Source of the DNA: Dipteronia dyeriana
Taxonomy: Eukaryota; Streptophyta; Magnoliopsida; Sapindales; Sapindaceae
Assembly: GCA_032871835.1 (NCBI GenBank)
Contig: CM065297.1
Location: 40,177,098-40,241,097, forward strand
Direction of reading: 5' to 3'
Length of the DNA stretch: 64,000 nucleotides
The notes beneath the pieces are model-generated. The model was not told the DNA's origin and did no database searches. It saw only the letters and a program-made list of their open reading frames with translations. This document shows, piece after piece, positions 59,286 to 64,000 of the stretch. Position 1 is the first letter of the stretch. Every line of letters begins with the position of its first letter. Both the position numbers and the translations under genes were made by a program.

Positions 59286-60990
59286 CGCATGATCACACAG
59301 GTGATAGGCAATTTTTTTAAAAAAATCTAGTGCTTGCCCTGTTATATATATATGTTATATATTGTTTTAAAAAGAAAGACGATACCACATATGACAATAT
59401 AAGTTTTGCATGAGATGCAATTTATTTGTGCGTGAAATCAATGCACCAAATTGAGATGAAAGAGTTTCTTCAAGTATTTCTCTACATCCTTCATTCAAGT
59501 TCCTGAGATCGTGACGTGCCCACACGCAGTTACCAGTTTTGGGAGATATCGGGGAAGATCGAGTGGTTCAGACAAGAGCATATCGTAAAGTGAAGGAGCC
59601 TCCAAACGTTGGTATGATTTTCTTCTTCTGATTATATTGATTACAATTTCCTATGTTTACATATTTTATGTATTTTTTGAAAAATAATTACGATCCCAAG
59701 TTCACCGATCTCAGATACAGATTATGATCTGTATAAAAATTTTAAAACCTAGCTCAGCTGCATGACCGGTGATCGGGGTTCCAACAGTACGACCACTCAG
59801 ACCATTTGATTCCCCTACGGTTGGCTGATTGACCTCTTCAGAAACATACTCAGGAACTTGCTCATCTACTTCCTTGGAACTCTCATCAGACTCATCATCA
59901 GGCAAAGCAATCCCTTCTTTGTTTTGATGGGAAGCATCCTTACGACTCACCTGAACAATCGCCTTTACCTGGCAGGCTTGAGCGTCACAGACGTCGTCCA
60001 TATCATATACTAAATCCAGAAGGGGTAAGGTGTTAGAAGAGCGAAAAGTAAAAAGCACTCAATAAAAGCAACAGTAAAGTCCATTTACAGCATCTGTGAT
60101 GAGCAAAAATCTGAGCAACGAAGCCAAGCTCTATCATTTTATTCTCATAAAAAAGGTAGGATCTGCTTCTTTTTTCCAAAGTATGCCTTGCTGCCCAAGC
60201 AAGGTTAGTCAATTCAGCATTGGTGAAACATGTGAATTTTGTTCCAGTGATCAAGAGAGAAAATGTAGCGGGGAACCTTTAGTACTTCCCAAGCTTCACC
60301 GACTAAAAGATCAACCTGGTTTCCCCAGTTCCCTCCTATGAAAAACCAATTGTTTTTCCAATATTTGTTGGAACGAGGAAAACCCCAGATGAAACCCTTT
60401 TTACTGATGTCCATAGAAGTATCAACTCACTGACCCATCTTCACTCCATCGAGGATCCAGTCATCTGGATGGTTGGACAAAAGAAAATAAGTCCCAGTCT
60501 TACCAGACTGCCTAAGGGTATAAAATTGCCTTATTTTACGAGGGGAAAGAGGTGGCAACTTTATCCGGCTCCACATGTGCCGCATGCACATCAGAATCTT
60601 GTAGCTATTTGGGGCAAGCTGGGCTGGAGCAATCCCCACCTCAGTAAGGAACCATACAATGAAAGGTTGAAGGGGAAATGTCACCCTGCAGCTAAATATG
60701 GACCCATATATTGAAACCATACCTGGAGGAGGATTCCACGCGGCCATGTCACTAGCAACCATCACCGGGATAGAATTATCTAGATCGAACCGAGCATGAT
60801 ATTTCTCGATCTCCGTATCCCCGACGATGTTTGGTTCGGCATCATACGCACTCGGGTGATCAATAGAAAAGAGTATCTGAGAAGCACTGGGTTCTACTTC
60901 AACATCATTTTCACTAACTACTTGCCTCCCAATCTGAATGTTGCTTGAACCATGTTTGCCAACAGTATGATTACTTCGATGCTTCCCCAT
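57430..60990 (-). pseudogene. Antisense accessory ORF of gypsy G4, multi-exon
   Basis: ATG at 60990. The open frame to 60427 includes VTFPLQPFIVWFL and GIAPAQLAPNSYKILMCMRH (about 60600), the same core as G3, then after a stop GFIWGFPRSNKYWKNNWFF (about 60390). A likely intron ends at GGATTTAG|TATATG near 60010. The acidic region 59999-59790 (DESDESSKEVDEQVPEYVSE) is interrupted by the solo LTR-II and resumes at 58746. A second intron at about 58077-58145 (donor CCTAC|GTAAGT, acceptor TTTCCTACAG). The C-terminal coiled coil (58070-57520) includes YEQNIKDLKRQALTVKSLSK. Stops are few. Encoded opposite to gag-pol, between integrase and 3' LTR. Function unknown. Confidence 0.75.
58752..59786 (+). 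repeat. Solo LTR-II, mosaic with antisense LTR-I piece
   Basis: Begins TTTTGGGGTTTATGCCC (consensus TGTTGGGG) and ends GGTTCCAACA; a perfect 5-bp duplication GTACG flanks it (58747-58751, 59787-59791). After about 110 bp the LTR-II sequence changes to reverse-complemented LTR-I end (about 58862-59060), then returns to LTR-II near 59085 (GGATGCAAATTGATGTATGC). About 1 kb of LTR-II is missing between. TA microsatellite at 59249-59282. Confidence 0.85.
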
Positions 60991-61786
60991 CCTAGATCAT
61001 AAAGGAGCCCTGTGACAATTAGTAATGGAAGACTAAGAGCTAGAAGAAGATTCAGGGCTGGGGTTAGAAGGGAAACAGGGTAAAGCCCATAAACATCAAC
61101 CTTCAAAAAATAAGGTTGATTAGGGGGCGATTCCCTAATAATTTAAAAATGCACGAGACTAAATAAGTATATCCACGCTCAAGCATAACAAAGGCCTTAA
61201 TAAAAAAATGGTGGCATGCAATAGAATCCATGAAAACTGACCTTAAAAGCAGACACAAAGAAACTGGAAAAAGCTACAGTGAAGAATCAAGACGAATCTA
61301 TGCATGAGAAGAAAGACCGGGTCTTTTGCCTCTTTCAACGAAAATGAATGATTATAAATCTCCCATCAATTTAAATAAGCCACTTAATTAAGGCACTAAA
61401 CACTGGGTTTGGAAAGGCGGGATGATAGAAAAATAAGGGGATGTTTGGTGGCGTAAGAGGCATATCAGATAATCAGCGGGTTGTATATCATAAATGCCAA
61501 CATGTATACCAAATGATGGGAGGACATGCGTCGAGAAGAAAACAGATCAAGCCGGCAGAAGTTTAGAATGTCATAATCATTGAGATTTCGTGTGAAGAGA
61601 AAAACTGTACATACATGGCTGCCATTAAGACACGTCATTAATGCTGTAAACTGATTTAAGGATTATTATTCTTAATTTAATAGAGCATTAATGAAAGACA
61701 AGACAAAAAGCTAGTCAAGATTTGAAGCGATTAAAATACTTCTTCCAAAATGAATTCTACTCGGCAGAAGCATTTTAAGGGGGTAT
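60991..61786 (+). other. Gypsy G4 3' spacer and polypurine tract
   Basis: Counterpart of 47686-48470. Ends AAGGGGGTAT (61777-61786). On the minus strand, upstream of the antisense ORF start, a TGACGTGT motif lies near 61634 and a TATTTAAAT near 61372, which could serve that ORF; this is weaker than in G3. Confidence 0.6.
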
Positions 61787-62624
61787 TGTTATATGTATAT
61801 TTTATTAAACTTACACATCATTGACAGATAGGACTACCCCTTAAGAAGATTGCTAGATAAGCATCCAAGCCACCATCGGTGGTATCTCCAAAACATAAAA
61901 ATTAGAGTAAGGCCGAATACGAATACTCAGCACACTTGGCATTACTCGGGGTGACATGAGAAGCCCGAGTGAAGAAGTTAAAAACGTGATCCACCAGAAA
62001 ATATGCTCAAGAAGGAATCTATAATCATACTTCAATACGAAAACATCCTAATTTCCATCCCCCGTATCCAAGGAGGAAACGAGTTTAAATTAAGCAGCAA
62101 CTACTCTTCTAGAAGACTACACATCGATTAGGTAATAAGTCCTAAATGGATTGTGCAACAAGATTCCTATAAAGATTCGTATTCGATCGACAAGGTCTTA
62201 GAAAGAGGAAAGAAGATAAATACAACTCCGACAAGCAACTAGTTTTAGTTAAACACTATCATCTTTCCTTACTTGTGTCACAAGGATTAGGGTTCTATAC
62301 ACATATAAATTGGCCCATAATCTCATTGTAAAAGATATAGAACGAAATATACAAAAAATATAGAGATAGAGATACATAACCATCAACATAAAAGAAATCA
62401 CTGTAAAAGAGAGGCATAAGAGATCAAGTGGTGTAGTTTAATATTTAATAGTTGATTTGGCTTGGTTGTGCATTCAATCACCCGTGGACGTTTCTCCGGT
62501 CATGGGATTTTTACCACGTATATTCGTGTCGTAACAATATTAATTGCATTCTTTTTCTCTTCTCTTTTAACATGTCATAATCAAATCCAGCACTGTTGAC
62601 TTTCTTGACCGCCAAGAAGTTGAC
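61787..62624 (+). repeat. Gypsy G4 right (3') LTR
   Basis: Begins TGTTATATGTATATTTT after the purine tract and ends GAAGTTGACA. It aligns with 48471-49305 along its length. TCAAC follows. Confidence 0.85.
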
Positions 62625-62689
62625 ATCAACATTATCAAAAAGAAATCATGACCCCATCCCTAATCAAACATTCTATAATATAATAATTA

Positions 62690-64000
62690 AACTGATGATA
62701 ATTATATCAAATGGAAAAGAAAAATTGGGTTGTTGTTGCAAGTTGAAAAACCATAAGTTCGTTCTGTCTATTCTTAAAACACCTACTCCGATTAATAAAT
62801 CTAATGATGAGCAAAGAGATGAGTATAAGTAGTGGAAGTCTTCAGATGAGATGGCTAAATATACATTACATTATGACCATAATCTCCGACGTGTTGCAAC
62901 ATCAACATGAAGGAATGGAGATTGCTGCCGATATAATGATGTCTCTAGAATAGATGTTTGCTATAAAGTCCAGGATGACTAAGGGAGAGGCAGTGACTGC
63001 TCTCATGAATCTTTGGATGAAACCTAGACAGGCAGTGAATAATCAATTGATGAAAGTCATAGCACATCTCAACATTGTTGAACTCAATGGTGCTGAGATA
63101 GATGGTGAGACAAAAAATTGACATGATTGTCAACTCACTGTCGGATTCCTTTGATTAGTTCAAGTTGGACTACACCTTGAACAAATAAGGAATACACCAT
63201 GCAAGGCTTGATGCAAGATGTTTTAAGCGTTGAAAAGATTTTTGTGAAAGGCAAAGGTCAAGAGATTCATATGGTAAGTAAAGTTGCTACTGTTAAGACC
63301 CGTTAGAAGGTCAAGAAAAAACAGAAGAAAAAGAAAATTGGGTCAATCTAGAAGGAGACCAAGATAGTAACCAAGATCAAAGGAAAGTGTTTCCTTTGTG
63401 GTGAAAAGGGACAAAGGAATATGATGAATGTGAATGAATTCAACTTGCATTTAGGCAACAGAACGTTGGTGTCTACTAGTGTAGTGGGAGATATTAGAAT
63501 CAATTTACATTCTTATAGGTTTTTAGATTTAATAGACGTTTATTATGTGCCACAATTCAAGAGGAATTTAATTTCTTGTCTAAATAAATTTGGATATTCA
63601 GATACTTTTAATAATGGTTTTATTTTTAGTAAGACTAACAAATTTGTTTGCAAAGGTACATTGGAAAATGGCTTATTCTACATGCATAGAAATATCTCTC
63701 ACTTGTTAGACACATAATCAACACAAACTAATCATAAAAGAGTAAAATTATCAAAAGATGAAACCTACATCTGGCATTTAAGCCTAGGTCATATTAACCT
63801 TGATAGGATCAAAATATTGGTTAGTTATGGACCTTTAAGTGACTTAAAGGTTAATGATATACCAACTTGTGAATCTTGTTTGGAAGGTAAGATGACCAAA
63901 AGGTCGTTCACGACCAAAGGCACAAGAGCCACTGAATGTTTTGGATTGATACACATTGATGTGTGTGGTTCTATCAGCATTCAAGCTAAATGTGGATATC
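62690..64000 (+). pseudogene. Copia D gag to integrase start, cut by window end
   Basis: A third copia family. Gag begins in text like NGKEKLGCCC and HKFVLSILKTP (about 62700-62780). It continues through MKVIAHLNIVELNGAEIDGE (about 63050) with several stops and shifts, to a zinc knuckle KCFLCGEKGQRN at 63390. That knuckle loses its last residues, and the next sequence is already NEFNLHLGNRTLVS from the protease C-terminal part. The catalytic DSG motif is therefore deleted. It continues LIDVYYVPQFKRNLIS, a pre-integrase finger GHINLDRIKIL and CESCLEGKMTKRSF, then integrase IHIDVCGSISIQA at the edge. No LTR or primer site is seen on the left, where gypsy G4 ends. Confidence 0.85.

Larger units (their letters stand above)
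48471..62624 (+). mobile_element. Gypsy element G4 (Tat-like), both LTRs present
   Basis: LTR 48471-49305, primer site, gag, foreign DNA, protease, RT, RNase H, archaeal-type RNase H, integrase, antisense ORF, polypurine tract, LTR 61787-62624. The second RNase H and the antisense ORF identify the Tat-type lineage. After the right LTR the sequence is TCAAC; the left target copy cannot be checked because the left LTR is preceded by the purine tract of another copy. A solo LTR-II sits in the antisense ORF. Confidence 0.75.

Noticed and set aside
1..64000. CRISPR arrays, rRNA genes, bacterial operons or centromeric satellite arrays
   Set aside because: None seen; repeats here are LTRs, MITEs, microsatellites and short spacer repeats.

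Overview
This window is plant nuclear DNA, probably from a eudicot, and almost all of it is retrotransposon. The evidence is the Ty1/copia and Ty3/gypsy polyproteins, tRNA primer sites (a copia type complementary to initiator-Met tRNA and a gypsy 'GGCG' type), long AT-rich LTRs and plant-type MITEs. No intact host gene is visible. The elements lie inside one another and most coding regions are broken, as in old intergenic or pericentromeric heterochromatin. I could not compute LTR identities or search databases; family names rest on motifs I can read. The element labels used below are mine.

Layout. 1-2483: 3' end of a copia element (RNase H tail, polypurine tract, 2.2-kb 'LTR-I'). 2484-24720: a plus-strand gypsy element, G1 (5' LTR split by a solo copia LTR, primer site, gag), split by two copia elements of one family ('LTR-II') placed tail to tail, A (+, 6424-12388) and B (-, 12389-21490). 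After them come G1 protease/RT pieces and an antisense accessory ORF. 24729-28212: a truncated LTR-II, then a minus-strand gypsy gag, primer site and LTR (G5). 28213-31937: the longest stretch with no recognisable retroelement; it holds two MITE-like elements and a GT-skewed block. 31938-36885: truncated LTR-II, a gypsy RNase H-integrase (G2, +) with antisense ORF, and the integrase end of another gypsy (G6, -). 36886-44735: an LTR-II with primer site, then a gypsy G3 (-) with LTR, an antisense ORF that has its own promoter-like region and an intron, and integrase. 44736-47095: a copia pol fragment joined to the 3' half of an LTR-I, then primer site and leader. 47096-62624: gypsy G4 (+) with both LTRs, gag, protease, RT, two RNase H domains, integrase and a long antisense ORF. 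It is preceded by the tail of another copy that shares its left LTR. G4's gag is interrupted by about 2.3 kb of foreign DNA containing what looks like the last exon of a LURP-one-related host gene and a miniature LTR. 62690-64000: a third copia family (D), cut by the window end.

How the parts relate. The gypsy elements G2, G3 and G4 share an order typical of the plant Tat-type lineage: protease, RT, RNase H, a second archaeal-type RNase H, integrase, then an accessory ORF on the opposite strand before the 3' LTR. Extra ORFs in such elements are known. What deserves attention here is that the antisense ORFs carry spliceosomal-type introns and, in G3, a compact promoter (G-box, TGACGTCA, TATA). 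The other notable signals are structural scars: a perfect 107-bp hairpin inside one LTR, a mosaic LTR patched with antisense LTR-I sequence, LTRs with internal sequence on both sides, and filler-like duplication at a host/retroelement junction.
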